NCBI GenBank assembly: GCA_024399015.1
Contig: JAKSIC010000011.1
Location: 1 to 64,000 of the forward strand
DNA: 64,000 bases
Origin: Fibrobacter sp.
GTDB taxonomy: Bacteria > Fibrobacterota > Fibrobacteria > Fibrobacterales > Fibrobacteraceae
Reading direction: 5' to 3'
Of the stretch, positions 7,080-16,100 are shown one piece after another. The stretch's first letter is position 1. Each line of letters begins with the position of its first letter. Under the pieces are notes generated by a model that ran no database searches, was not told the DNA's origin, and saw only the letters and a list, made by a program, of their open reading frames with translations. The position numbers and the translations under genes are program-made.

Positions 7080-7592
7080 ATGACCGACAATACGTCCGTT
7101 AATTCCGGCCGTACCGACGCTGAATTGGAAGGCGTCACCTTACTTGGCAATCAGAACACCAAGTACAAATACGATTACGATCCCGACGTTCTTGAACGAT
7201 TCCCCAACAAGCATCCAGACAATGACTACATGGTCATGCTGAACTGCCCGGAATTTACATCCCTCTGCCCGAAAACCGGTCAGCCGGACTTTGCTGAAAT
7301 CCGCATCAACTACGTGCCGGACCAGTACATTGTGGAATCCAAGTCCTTGAAACTGTATCTCTTCAGCTTCCGTAATCACGGTGACTTCCACGAAGACTGC
7401 GCCAACATCATCATGAAGGATTTGGTAAAGCTTCTGGATCCCAAGTACATCGAAGTGGAAGGCATTTTCACTCCCCGCGGTGGAATTTCCATCTACCCCT
7501 TCGCCAACTACGGCAAGTCGGGTACCGTGTACGAACAGAAGGCAATCGACCGCTTGTTCGCTAGCGTCGACCGCAGAAACTCCTGGAAATAA
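7080..7592 (+). CDS. queF: NADPH-dependent 7-cyano-7-deazaguanine reductase (QueF)
   Basis: A 170-residue short-form QueF that reduces preQ0 to preQ1 in queuosine biosynthesis. [13 protein letters not shown] holds the active-site Cys (C63, which forms the thioimide with preQ0) and Asp (D70). [14 protein letters not shown] (about 86-99) is the QueF motif. ATG 7080 is chosen because AGGAG precedes it by 5 nt; the frame is open further upstream but lacks a site. The transporter gene follows after a heptad-repeat gap, forming a queuosine unit likely under the leader element at 7033. Confidence 0.95.
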   Translation: MTDNTSVNSGRTDAELEGVTLLGNQNTKYKYDYDPDVLERFPNKHPDNDYMVMLNCPEFTSLCPKTGQPDFAEIRINYVPDQYIVESKSLKLYLFSFRNHGDFHEDCANIIMKDLVKLLDPKYIEVEGIFTPRGGISIYPFANYGKSGTVYEQKAIDRLFASVDRRNSWK

Positions 7593-7674
7593 GTAAGCAG
7601 TAATTAGTTACAGGATTGAACGGAAAAATTCGTTTCTGGCAATCCTAACCACTAATCACCAACCACTAACCACT
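7592..7674 (+). repeat. Heptad repeat element, AACCACT family (queF-transporter gap)
   Basis: Left arm units AGTAAGC, AGTAATT, AGTTACA (7592-7612) begin at the queF stop. Right arm units AACCACT, AATCACC, AACCACT, AACCACT (7647-7674) end 5 nt before the next ATG. The core holds an imperfect inverted repeat (GGATT near 7613 with AATCC at 7641). The element occupies the whole gap between the two genes. Confidence 0.8.
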
Positions 7675-7679
7675 ATCTT

Positions 7680-8384
7680 ATGAAAAAGACTGCTGAGAAC
7701 CTCATCCTTCTCAACATCATTTTTACTGTAGGCCTCGTGATTTCCAACGTGGTCACCGCAAAATTGATGTACACCGGCATTAGCCTCTTCGGCAATCCCG
7801 TCACTTTGCCTGGCGCAGGCGTTTGCTACGCCTTCACCTTCCTCGCCACCGATGTCATCGGAGAAGTCTGGGGCAAGAAAGAAGCCAACACCGCCGTGAT
7901 CTTCGGCCTGGTTGGCCAGGTATTCGCCACCTTCCTGATTTTGTTCACGCAGCACTTGCCCGCAGCCGACGCCGGCATGCAGGAAACCTACGTGAAGCTC
8001 CTGGGCCAAAACTGGGTATTCGTGGTTGCAAGCCTCGCCGGGTACCTCATCGCCCAGAAGTGGGACATCTGGATTTTCCACAAGATCCGCAGCCGCTATA
8101 TCGCAAAGCACGGCGACACAAAGCACCGCTGGATTTGGAACAACGCCTCCACCATGACAAGCCAGATCTGGGACACCATCGTGTTCATTGGCATCGCCTT
8201 CGGCTTTGGCTTCGGTTGGCTGTTCCAGGCAGAAATGCGCCCCGTACTCCTTTCCATGATGGTGGGCCAGTACGTGTTCAAGATGATGCTTGCCGCTTTG
8301 GACACCCCTATTTTCTACCTGCTTACACGTAAGCTGAAAAACAAAGAAATTGATCTGAGCGCTTTAGAACCTCAGCAAAACTAA
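7680..8384 (+). CDS. Queuosine-precursor transporter (YhhQ/VUT_1 family)
   Basis: A 234-residue integral membrane protein with about six hydrophobic segments. The family pattern includes VISNVVTAKL near the N-terminus and YAFTFLATDVIGEVWGKKEA (about 50-69), then NNASTMTSQIWDTIVFIGIAF (about 148-168). YhhQ-type proteins import preQ0, preQ1 or related deazapurines (established for E. coli YhhQ). Pairing with queF supports this role. The start has no Shine-Dalgarno; the array ends 5 nt upstream. Tandem hairpins and a terminator follow. Confidence 0.9.
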   Translation: MKKTAENLILLNIIFTVGLVISNVVTAKLMYTGISLFGNPVTLPGAGVCYAFTFLATDVIGEVWGKKEANTAVIFGLVGQVFATFLILFTQHLPAADAGMQETYVKLLGQNWVFVVASLAGYLIAQKWDIWIFHKIRSRYIAKHGDTKHRWIWNNASTMTSQIWDTIVFIGIAFGFGFGWLFQAEMRPVLLSMMVGQYVFKMMLAALDTPIFYLLTRKLKNKEIDLSALEPQQN

Positions 8385-8405
8385 TCCTCCTAACCCCCAA
8401 GGGGA

Positions 8406-8504
8406 GTGTCGGCGAAAGTCGGCACCACCCCGTATTAAGTGTCGGCGAAAGTCGGCACCACCCCGTATTAGGTGTCGGCGAAAGTCGGCACCACCCCGTA
8501 TTAG
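8406..8504 (+). repeat. Three exact-period 33-bp tandem repeats, each with a GAAA-tetraloop hairpin
   Basis: Units start at 8406, 8439 and 8472; a fourth copy starts at 8505 and is the terminator. Each begins GTGTCGGCGAAAGTCGGCAC, an 8-bp stem (two G-U pairs) closed by a GAAA tetraloop, followed by a 13-nt linker CACCCCGTATTAR. The linkers are identical apart from the last base, so this is a tandem amplification of a terminator-like hairpin and not a spacer array. Confidence 0.85.
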
Positions 8505-8537
8505 GTGTCGGCGAAAGCCGGCACCGTTTTTTATTTT
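8505..8537 (+). terminator. Intrinsic terminator (fourth copy of the tandem hairpin)
   Basis: GTGTCGGC GAAA GCCGGCAC folds into a GNRA-capped stem followed by a T-rich run interrupted by one A. It ends the queF-transporter transcript. The three upstream copies keep the hairpin but lack the T-run. Confidence 0.85.
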
Positions 8538-8543
8538 TGAACC

Positions 8544-9395
8544 ATGCAGTTCTACACCACCATCCAAGACTTTGCAGGCATTTATGGCGAGCAGCCGTTC
8601 ATGCAGGCACTCCGCGCCAACGATAATGTGCGATGGATGGACTGTACCCAAATTAGCGGAACAGACTGCTACTGCGATGACGACGCCCAGGCAGAACTGC
8701 GCAAGTTCATGACTGAAGTTTGCGATAACGCAGGCAACACAGGAAACCAGCCGGGCGTTCACTTTTTCGATAACGGAAATTACCATTACAACAGCAAGCT
8801 TTGGACAGACTACGTTCAGGAACCTTTTGACTTGGTGATTTTTGACCATCATCCGGATATGCAACCTCCCAGATTCGAGGGAATTCTCAGCTGCGGCGGA
8901 TGGGTCAAGGAAGTTCTGGACCATAATCCTAATGTGCGAAATGTGGTGATTATCGGTGTGGCAGACCACCTGGTGGAAGAAATCAAGAACGAACCTTCTA
9001 CGGAATTTGAAAAATACGCGGACAGGGTTGTCTTTGTAACAGAAAGTGGTCATGTTCTTGAATCGCCACGGTGCGACGCACCTCGCGATGACATCGCAAA
9101 AGCAGCAATCCAAGCGCTTAGCACCTTACATTCCGAAAGTGTTTATATCAGCATCGACAAGGACGCCCTCGCTCTTTCTGAAGTGGTGACCAACTGGGAT
9201 CAAGGCTCCTTGACCTTTACGCAACTAGAAGAAATTCTGCGAGAGCTTTTTGCAAGCCATAAAATTCTTGGCGTAGATGTTTGCGGCGAACGAGCCACCA
9301 ATCAAGATTACGCCGATGGCATGGACGAAGGCTCCGCCGACATTCTGAACAACGCGTTTAACGAAAAACTTTTTAACCTGCTGAGGTCATTGTAA
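8544..9395 (+). CDS. Arginase/ureohydrolase-fold protein
   Basis: A 283-residue protein of the arginase-agmatinase-formimidoylglutamase superfamily. FDHHPDMQPP (D101, H102, D105) and SIDKDALAL (D205, D207) supply binuclear Mn(II) ligands, and an overall DxHxD...DxD pattern is retained. It is divergent: the first His motif of classical arginases (GGDH) is not obvious and the N-terminus is short, so the true substrate may not be arginine. The next gene starts immediately after its stop (TAAATG), so both are probably one transcript. Confidence 0.75.
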   Translation: MQFYTTIQDFAGIYGEQPFMQALRANDNVRWMDCTQISGTDCYCDDDAQAELRKFMTEVCDNAGNTGNQPGVHFFDNGNYHYNSKLWTDYVQEPFDLVIFDHHPDMQPPRFEGILSCGGWVKEVLDHNPNVRNVVIIGVADHLVEEIKNEPSTEFEKYADRVVFVTESGHVLESPRCDAPRDDIAKAAIQALSTLHSESVYISIDKDALALSEVVTNWDQGSLTFTQLEEILRELFASHKILGVDVCGERATNQDYADGMDEGSADILNNAFNEKLFNLLRSL

Positions 9396-10259
9396 ATGAG
9401 TTTTAAATCATTTGGCAAAGCCAACAATAAGCCACAGCAGGGTGCAAACAAGTTTGTAGGCAAGGCACACGGCGTCGCCCGTGTTATCAGTAAACGCGGT
9501 TATTGCAGCCGCAGCAAGGCGGAAATGTTGGTGCGAGAAGGTCGCGTCACCCTCAACGGCCGCATCGTGCGAGACCCGGAAACTCCCGCCCGCGAAAACG
9601 ACGAAATCATCATCAACGGCAAGCGCATCGAAGCAAGCGAAAAAGTCTACTTCATGATGAACAAGCCCCGCGGTGTGGTAACTACTGCAAGCGATGAAAA
9701 AGGCCGCGCCACCGTCACCGAGCTTTTCAAGGAACAATACAGCAAGCTTTTCCCGGGTAAGGAAGCGCCCCACATTTCACCGGTAGGCCGATTGGACGCC
9801 GCCAGCGAAGGGTTGCTACTTTTTAGCAACGATACCGAATGGGCTAACAACATTTTGGAACCGAAGGCCGACTCTGCTCAGGTTAACTCAACTTCGATTG
9901 CCACACCTGCGGCTCGCAATGACAAGCAATCGCAACCTGAACACAAAAAGATTTACCGCGTCCAGGTGAAGGGAAAGCCCTCTGCCGACGAACTTCATCA
10001 AATGGAAGTGGGCGTTACCGTGCCGCCTCGCGTGTTTGGCGAATCGGAAGAATTCATGCACGCAGCCTCCGTCACCCTCCACGCCGAAGGCGAAAAGAAC
10101 TGCTGGCTGGAATTCACTTTGACAGAAGGCAAGAACCGTGAAATCCGCAGAATGCTTGCGTTTCTAGGCTACGAAGTCTTGCGCCTCGTCCGCATTCAAA
10201 TTGACGACTTTACTCTGGGCGACTTAAAACCCGGCGAAATCAAGAAAATTCAGCCCTAG
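9396..10259 (+). CDS. 16S/23S rRNA pseudouridine synthase, RsuA/RluB family
   Basis: A 287-residue enzyme that isomerises uridine to pseudouridine in rRNA. A basic N-terminal tail leads into an S4 RNA-binding domain (ISKRGYCSRSKAEMLVREG, about 32-50), then the catalytic domain. GRLDAASEGLLLFSND contains the catalytic Asp (about D134); KNREIRRMLAFLGYEV (about 248-263) is the C-terminal family motif. Whether it is RluB or RluF type cannot be settled by eye. It is co-transcribed with the arginase-fold gene. Confidence 0.9.
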   Translation: MSFKSFGKANNKPQQGANKFVGKAHGVARVISKRGYCSRSKAEMLVREGRVTLNGRIVRDPETPARENDEIIINGKRIEASEKVYFMMNKPRGVVTTASDEKGRATVTELFKEQYSKLFPGKEAPHISPVGRLDAASEGLLLFSNDTEWANNILEPKADSAQVNSTSIATPAARNDKQSQPEHKKIYRVQVKGKPSADELHQMEVGVTVPPRVFGESEEFMHAASVTLHAEGEKNCWLEFTLTEGKNREIRRMLAFLGYEVLRLVRIQIDDFTLGDLKPGEIKKIQP

Positions 10260-10260
10260 A

Positions 10261-10292
10261 TTCCTCGATTCGCTTCGCTCCCTCGGAATGAC
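10261..10292. repeat. Dispersed GTCATTCCGAG/GCGAAGCGAA-type repeat
   Basis: On the minus strand it starts TGTCATTCCGAGGGAGCGAA and continues GCGAATCGAGGAA. Related copies occur at 28274-28300 (inside a gene) and 56727-56756. It fills the gap between the convergent rluB-type gene and ftsE. Confidence 0.6.
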
Positions 10293-10321
10293 AACTGAAC
10301 GTTATTCGAAATGAGTCGCGC

Positions 10322-11011
10322 TTACAGAATATCTCTGTTCAGAAGTTCGCCGTGATCCAAAGTCAGACGGCGGAAAGGACTGTTCAAATAGAAGTCCGGG
10401 TTATGGGTTGCCATGAGTACGGTAGTACCGCGGGCATTGATTTCCTTGAAGATACGGAAAACTTCTTCAGCATTTTTCGGGTCAAGGTTACCGGTAGGTT
10501 CGTCAGCCAGCAGCAGGTACGGATTATGCACCATGGCGCGGGCAATGGCAACACGCTGCTGTTCACCACCAGAAAGGGTATAAGGCATAGCAAAACGCTT
10601 CTGGCTAATTCCCACAAGAGCCAGCGCGTCAAACACGGCGGCGTTAATCTTGTTGCTGGGAGTTCCCACAATGCGAAGGGCCAGCGCCACATTTTCAAAA
10701 ACGTTACGGTCCGGGAGCAGCTTAAAATCCTGGAAGATAATGCCCATCTTGCGACGAAGAGCCTGGATATTCTTATCCGGGGTGTTCTTGCTGTCGTAAA
10801 GGCAATCGCCGGTGAACTTCACCATAACCTGGCCGCCACGCTCTTCATCAGGGCGTTCGTCCATATAAATTAACTTCAACAGAGTAGACTTACCTGCACC
10901 GGAATGACCTGTCAAGAACACAAACTCGCCCTTGCGAATTCGGAAGGACACATTGGAAAGTGCTTTCCAATTGTCTTCATAGGACTTGGTCACATGGTTA
11001 AAGTGAATCAC
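10322..11011 (-). CDS. ftsE: Cell-division ABC transporter ATPase FtsE
   Basis: A 229-residue ABC ATPase. Walker A GHSGAGKST (35-43), signature LSGGEQQ (146-152), Walker B LLLADEP (166-172). The length and the start IHFNHVTKSYEDNWKALSNV fit FtsE, which with FtsX controls peptidoglycan hydrolases at the division site. No ftsX lies next to it: upstream is the surA-like gene, 22 nt away, and downstream is a convergent gene. That is unusual, since ftsE and ftsX are generally adjacent; a related LolD-type role is an alternative. Confidence 0.8.
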   Translation of the reverse strand: MIHFNHVTKSYEDNWKALSNVSFRIRKGEFVFLTGHSGAGKSTLLKLIYMDERPDEERGGQVMVKFTGDCLYDSKNTPDKNIQALRRKMGIIFQDFKLLPDRNVFENVALALRIVGTPSNKINAAVFDALALVGISQKRFAMPYTLSGGEQQRVAIARAMVHNPYLLLADEPTGNLDPKNAEEVFRIFKEINARGTTVLMATHNPDFYLNSPFRRLTLDHGELLNRDIL

Positions 11012-11033
11012 GGTGCGGAACCCTGGTGAGCTA

Positions 11034-12320
11034 TTATTCGGTCAAGCGAATATCGATGTGGACTTCCTTACGCCACTTCTTGATCAGTTCTGTAAGCTTC
11101 TTGTTTTCAAGGTGGCTTGCTGTCAGCTGTTCAATCTTGCCGTAGTCTTCTTCAAGAGTCAAGTCGCGCATCTGGCGGGCATCATCCAAACGGAAGATAT
11201 GGTAGGCACCATCGATCAAGACCGGTTCGGAAACTTCGCCCACGTTCAAGTCGGCAACAGGATCAACGTATGCCGGTTCCATTTCATTCTTCTGGAACCA
11301 ACCGAGACGACCACCGGCAAAGTTACTGGACTTGTCTTCACTGAACTTTCTAGCAGCATCAGCAAATTCTTCAGAAGTCTTAATAGAGTTGTGCAAGGAG
11401 TCTGCGCGAGCGATAACTGCAGCGGAGTCCTTTGCAGTAGGAACCGTGCGGAGCAAGATCTGAGCAGAGCGAACGCCATCTTCCTTACGACCGAGTACGC
11501 GAGGAATGTGCCAACCCAAGTTTGTCTTTATCGGAGCGGAGGAATACTGGCCATTCTTCAAGCCGTCCAACGCACGTTCAAAAGTCGGATCCAACTGGCC
11601 GCGCTTAAAGTAGCCCAGGTCACCACCCTTTTCTGCAGAGCTGTCCTGAGAATACTTCTGTGCAAGAAGTTCAAAACTCATGCCCAAGTTCAAAGTGTCA
11701 ATAAGAGCTTCGGCCACCTGACGGACGGAGTCAATCACCATGGAGTCCGGAGTAATGGGCAACTGGATGTGGCTCAGCAAAACGCAGTTGTACTGCGGCG
11801 GAATGGAATCCTTGTATTCGTTATAGAAGTTATCCACCTGCTTCTTGGTGGGGTTGATCATGCCAACGTGACGCTGACGAACACGGGTCACTTCAATATG
11901 GCCACGAATCTGCTTGGAAAGCTGGTCGCGGTACTGGGCCATGCTCATGCCAAGCTGAGCGCGGATTGCCTTTTCCAAGGTAGCCAGGTTAGTGTTCTGG
12001 CTTGCGGCCAACTGCTGCAAATGGGCGTCCACACGCTGTTCCACTTCTGCGTCGCTCACCACGATGGAATCGCGGTCGATACGGCTTAACAAGACCTTTT
12101 CTTCAATGAGCTGGTCCAGCACGTATTCCTTCTGCTGCTGTTCAGACATAGCAGAACCTTCAGGAGTTTCCTGGAAGTGATAAAGGTTGTTCAGGAATTC
12201 GGAACGCATAATGGGTTTGCCATCAACCACGGCAGCCACACCTTCCATCAGGACAGGTTCTGCCATCACGGCGGAAGCCATTACAAACATCAACAAAGAA
12301 ATACGGCTAAGGAACTTCAT
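11034..12320 (-). CDS. surA: SurA-like periplasmic chaperone with two parvulin domains
   Basis: A 428-residue protein with a signal peptide (MKFLSRISLLMFVMASAVMA). Residues 20-170 form the SurA N-terminal chaperone region (VAAVVDGKPIMRSEFLNNL, QLIEEKVLL). Two PpiC-type domains follow: GGDLGYFKRGQLDPTFE (about 234-250) and GGRLGWFQKNEMEP (about 335-350). SurA escorts outer-membrane proteins through the periplasm. Its ATG overlaps the stop of the upstream lipoprotein gene (TAATG), so the two are translationally coupled and ftsE probably shares the transcript. Confidence 0.9.
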   Translation of the reverse strand: MKFLSRISLLMFVMASAVMAEPVLMEGVAAVVDGKPIMRSEFLNNLYHFQETPEGSAMSEQQQKEYVLDQLIEEKVLLSRIDRDSIVVSDAEVEQRVDAHLQQLAASQNTNLATLEKAIRAQLGMSMAQYRDQLSKQIRGHIEVTRVRQRHVGMINPTKKQVDNFYNEYKDSIPPQYNCVLLSHIQLPITPDSMVIDSVRQVAEALIDTLNLGMSFELLAQKYSQDSSAEKGGDLGYFKRGQLDPTFERALDGLKNGQYSSAPIKTNLGWHIPRVLGRKEDGVRSAQILLRTVPTAKDSAAVIARADSLHNSIKTSEEFADAARKFSEDKSSNFAGGRLGWFQKNEMEPAYVDPVADLNVGEVSEPVLIDGAYHIFRLDDARQMRDLTLEEDYGKIEQLTASHLENKKLTELIKKWRKEVHIDIRLTE

Positions 12321-13129
12321 TATTTATCCTTTTCGCTAAAAACATTGACCTTGGAGAAAATGGGGCGAGCGTTCTTCCATTCCTTCTTCAATCGGTCCAT
12401 TACAACCTTCTGGTGTTCCACCCAGGCACGGGAAGCCACGTCTTCGGCAACTTCGGCGTAAGGCAGAACGTCGGCAGAATCCAAACGAGAAACAACCACA
12501 GCAATCTTCAGTGCGTTACCGCAAACCTTCATGGGGGTAATCTTGCCCACGGTAGCCTCGGTAATGGACGGGAGGATGCAAGTATCCGGGGAAACGGTCA
12601 CAGAGTCAAAAGTTTCAATCTTCTTGATCAAATAGTGGGGATTAGGCATGGAATCATAGACCTGATCCTTATGGCCACGGTAATAGGTGCTACCATTGCC
12701 CCATTCCTTAAAGTAGAGGATAGCGCCGGAGGCCATGGTCTTTCCGCGGAGGAACAACTCAGAATGGCTGGTGTAATAGTCCAGGCGTTCGGCATCGCCA
12801 ACCATCATGGTATCGGCAAAGCTCTGCAGGAAATGATCTACCACCATCTTGCGAACCGTCTGTTGAATCTGGCTCTGAAGCAGGGTATCGCTCATGATAC
12901 CACTTTTTTGAGCTTCCTGGAAAATGGTTTCTTCGTTGATCCAATGTTCCAAGAAAGTCAGCTTGGCACGATCATCCCAGTTGTCCCATTCCGGGGCCAT
13001 GGCACGGATGTCGGATTCATAAAGTTTGGTTTCACCAACAGAAACAACTACCTGACCTTCCTTACCAAGGTCGCAGGCAGCCAAAGCCACAAGGCACAAA
13101 ACACATAAAAAGCGAGAAATAAAATTCAT
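12320..13129 (-). CDS. SurA-N-like chaperone lipoprotein lacking a clear PPIase domain
   Basis: A 269-residue protein with a lipobox (MNFISRFLCVLCLVALAACD, C19). The next segment VVVSVGETKLYESDIRAMAP and the helical part NEETIFQEAQKSGIM resemble the SurA/PpiC N-terminal chaperone fold, but the Gly-rich parvulin motifs of the neighbouring gene are absent. Two Cys lie near residues 185 and 203. By fold and coupling it is probably a partner in outer-membrane protein handling; that is inference. It is first of a three-gene unit with surA and ftsE. Confidence 0.7.
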   Translation of the reverse strand: MNFISRFLCVLCLVALAACDLGKEGQVVVSVGETKLYESDIRAMAPEWDNWDDRAKLTFLEHWINEETIFQEAQKSGIMSDTLLQSQIQQTVRKMVVDHFLQSFADTMMVGDAERLDYYTSHSELFLRGKTMASGAILYFKEWGNGSTYYRGHKDQVYDSMPNPHYLIKKIETFDSVTVSPDTCILPSITEATVGKITPMKVCGNALKIAVVVSRLDSADVLPYAEVAEDVASRAWVEHQKVVMDRLKKEWKNARPIFSKVNVFSEKDK

Positions 13130-13176
13130 CGCTCCAAATTTAGAAAATTACAAGGAGCGAGCCCACATTTAAAGGG

Positions 13177-16100
13177 TTATAAACGACCAAATCGGCCTTT
13201 CAGCTTGGCAAGGGCATCGACTTCCACCACTTCCTCGGAATCATCGCCTTTGCGCTTGAACTTGACAATTTCAAAATCTTCCAGCATGGCCTTTGCCTGC
13301 AGGTAGAGTTCCGGGTATTCCGAGTCGTCGGCGGAAAGTTTATCGATGGAAGCGAGGAGCTCGCGAGCGGCCTTCAATTCGTGGTCCTTCATGAAGCGGG
13401 CCTTCAGGAATGGCCTGAAGGATTCACGGAGGGAGCGAGCGTCCAGCGATACGGCAGCGGAATCGTCGCCAAAGTCCAGATTTTCCACCTTGACGTTGAG
13501 GATTTTTGCGGCGGTGGCGATTCTTTCGTACAAAGTAGCGCACTTAGAATCTTCGCTGTAAACTGCGGCAAGTTTCTGGACAATGAAATCGCGGGCGGCA
13601 GCAGCATGGTCTTTGCCTTGACGCATGGAGATGCTAAAGTCCTTCAGCACGGACCAGCATTTAACAAAAGCTTCCGCTCCCAGCAGGCCCATTTCATAAG
13701 TGGCGCGTACCAAAGAAAGACGGATTTCTTCATCTTCGCTGCGGGTAGTGGCAGCCAAGTTGCGGAAGTCGGAAATCTTTTTACCGCGGGAGAATTCAAG
13801 CCCGGAAAAGCGGGTGCAGCGATTAGCATCCAGATTATCAACGTTCAAGGACTTGGCCACCCAGATTTTCATGGCAGTCTTGTAGCCATCGGCATACAGG
13901 CCACCCGTTTCCAGCATGTTCAAGCGGTCAGCAACAAGGGAGGCATCAGGTTCGAGGTGCGAGGCTCCAGAATGACCATGGGAATCGCGTTCCAAACGCT
14001 TACGGAAGTTCTGCCAGAACAGGGATTCTCCCTGGGACATCAAGGCAGATTCGCCAAGACGCCAACCAAAGCGGAATCCATCCAGCGGGAAATCAATACC
14101 GAAGGTGACCACCACCTGGCGAACCGCCAGGAACAAGCGGAAACTACCCCACTCCGGAGAAAGTTCCAAGGGGAATTTTTCTGCGACACCAGGCTTGAAT
14201 ACGCTCAGATGCAAACGCAAGTGATTTTCCTTTTCGGGAGTCACCGTAGGAATGTCGCAATCCAGCTGCTTGATTTCAGACAAGGCTTCGTACAAACAAA
14301 GGAGCGGAGCCTTGTGAGGATTGTTCAAAAGTTTGTCGCAGAAGGCATCATCAATTTGAGTGCGACGACCTTCCAAATACTTCTTGGCCGCCTTGGGCAT
14401 TTCTCGCACAATGGATTCAATCATCCATTCACGCCACTGGTGGATGGAAAGGGCCAATGTTGCGGGAGACGTTTCTGTGAGCAAATCGAAGGGGAACCTT
14501 AAGGTAATACCATCGCAACTCTTGGTGGCATCAAAGACCATTTCACCAGTGACCACACGTTCCTTGCCGCGGGTCAGCTCCATAATGCGGAACTGTTCTA
14601 CGGAACCACCAAGTTCCGCTTCAGGCTTATCCGTTTGCTTTTTTCCACGCTGATCACGAGAGCCATTCGTTCGGGACTCAAAGAAATCACCAAGTTTTGC
14701 GAAGCCTCTCTCGTCTCTCGTCTGTAGGGCAACGCCCGTACTCTCGTCTAATTGATCCAGCCAGAACTTTTCATCAAATTTCAGCCACTGGTCGCCCTTT
14801 TCCGCCAGATAATTTCTGAGGGTGCGGATGGAATTGACCTTCGGGGCAATTCGCACGTAGTAATCCACCAAGGCGTCTTCGCTGGGAGCGAGACCGAATT
14901 GACGCTTGCGGGCTTCCAACGCATGAAGGTTTTCCACCACACGTTCGTTATGGGTCATGAAGGGGAACGGCCTTGCCATCTCCCCCACCACAACGGCTTC
15001 GCGCCAGAAGATTTCTGCACACTCTTCCGGATTGATGCGGGCATAGTCCACACGGTGACCGCGACTAATTACAAGACCGCGGAAACTGACTTCCTCAACC
15101 GCTTCAACAAAGCCTCGTTCCTTGTTCCATGTGGGCGCAAACCAGCGTCGGGTGCAGAAAGGTTCTGCCACTTGCAAAATCCATTCCGGCTTGATTTCCG
15201 TACCCTTGGTCAAGAAGATTCTGCTGGTCTCGCGGACTTCTGCACTAAAAAGCCATTCCACGCTCTTGCCATAAAGATCGCTTCCCGGGAACACATGAGT
15301 TTCACGGCCGCTTACCAGTCGATAACAACCGTTTTCAATATCGCGGCGGGCAATGCCTCCCAGGAATCCGGAGAGCAAGGCGATATGCAGATTATCTGCA
15401 TGGAAGCTCTTCAAATCGCAAACGCGGTTTTCAAACTTGGCATCAAGAATTCTGCCGAACTGTTCGTACAAATCAATCCATTCGCGACAACGCAGGAAAT
15501 GGAAGGAATTCTTGTCGCAGAACTTGCGAAGCTTATTCCAGGACTTGCCATCCCATTCTTCGCAGAAGGCGTTCCACATGCATACATAAGTCAGGAAGTC
15601 GCTCTTATGGCCTGCGAACTTACGGTGCAAACCGCGGACACGGCCACGTTCCGGTTCTTCATTAGGAACAACTCGCGGATCCTGAATGGACAATGCGGAA
15701 CAAACAATCAAGGCGGGCTGCAAAACACCAGCATCACGGGCTCGCAACAATACCGCGGACAAAGCCACGTCCATGGGCAGCTTCGACATTTCGCGGCCAA
15801 GTTTTGTTACATGGGCAGTTGCATTATCCGCAGTCAGGGCTCCAAGTTCAAACAAGGTCTTGTAGGCGCCACGGAATGCAGAATGAGGAGGCGATTGCAG
15901 GAACGGGAAACTTTCCATTTCCAGGCCAAGACTGCGCAATTGCAGCACCACATTGGCCAAGTTACTGCGACGGATTTCCGGTTCCGTAAAGTCGTCACGT
16001 TTCTCAAAATTCTCGGGAGAATAAAGGCGAACGCAAACGCCAGGCTTCACACGGCCTGCGCGGCCAGTACGCTGACGGGCGCTGGCCTTGGAAACTTCTT

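Noticed and set aside
8406-8537. Possible CRISPR array (four regularly spaced hairpin repeats)
   Set aside because: The intervening 13-nt segments are the same in every copy, so there are no unique spacers, and no cas genes are nearby. It is a tandem duplication ending in a terminator.
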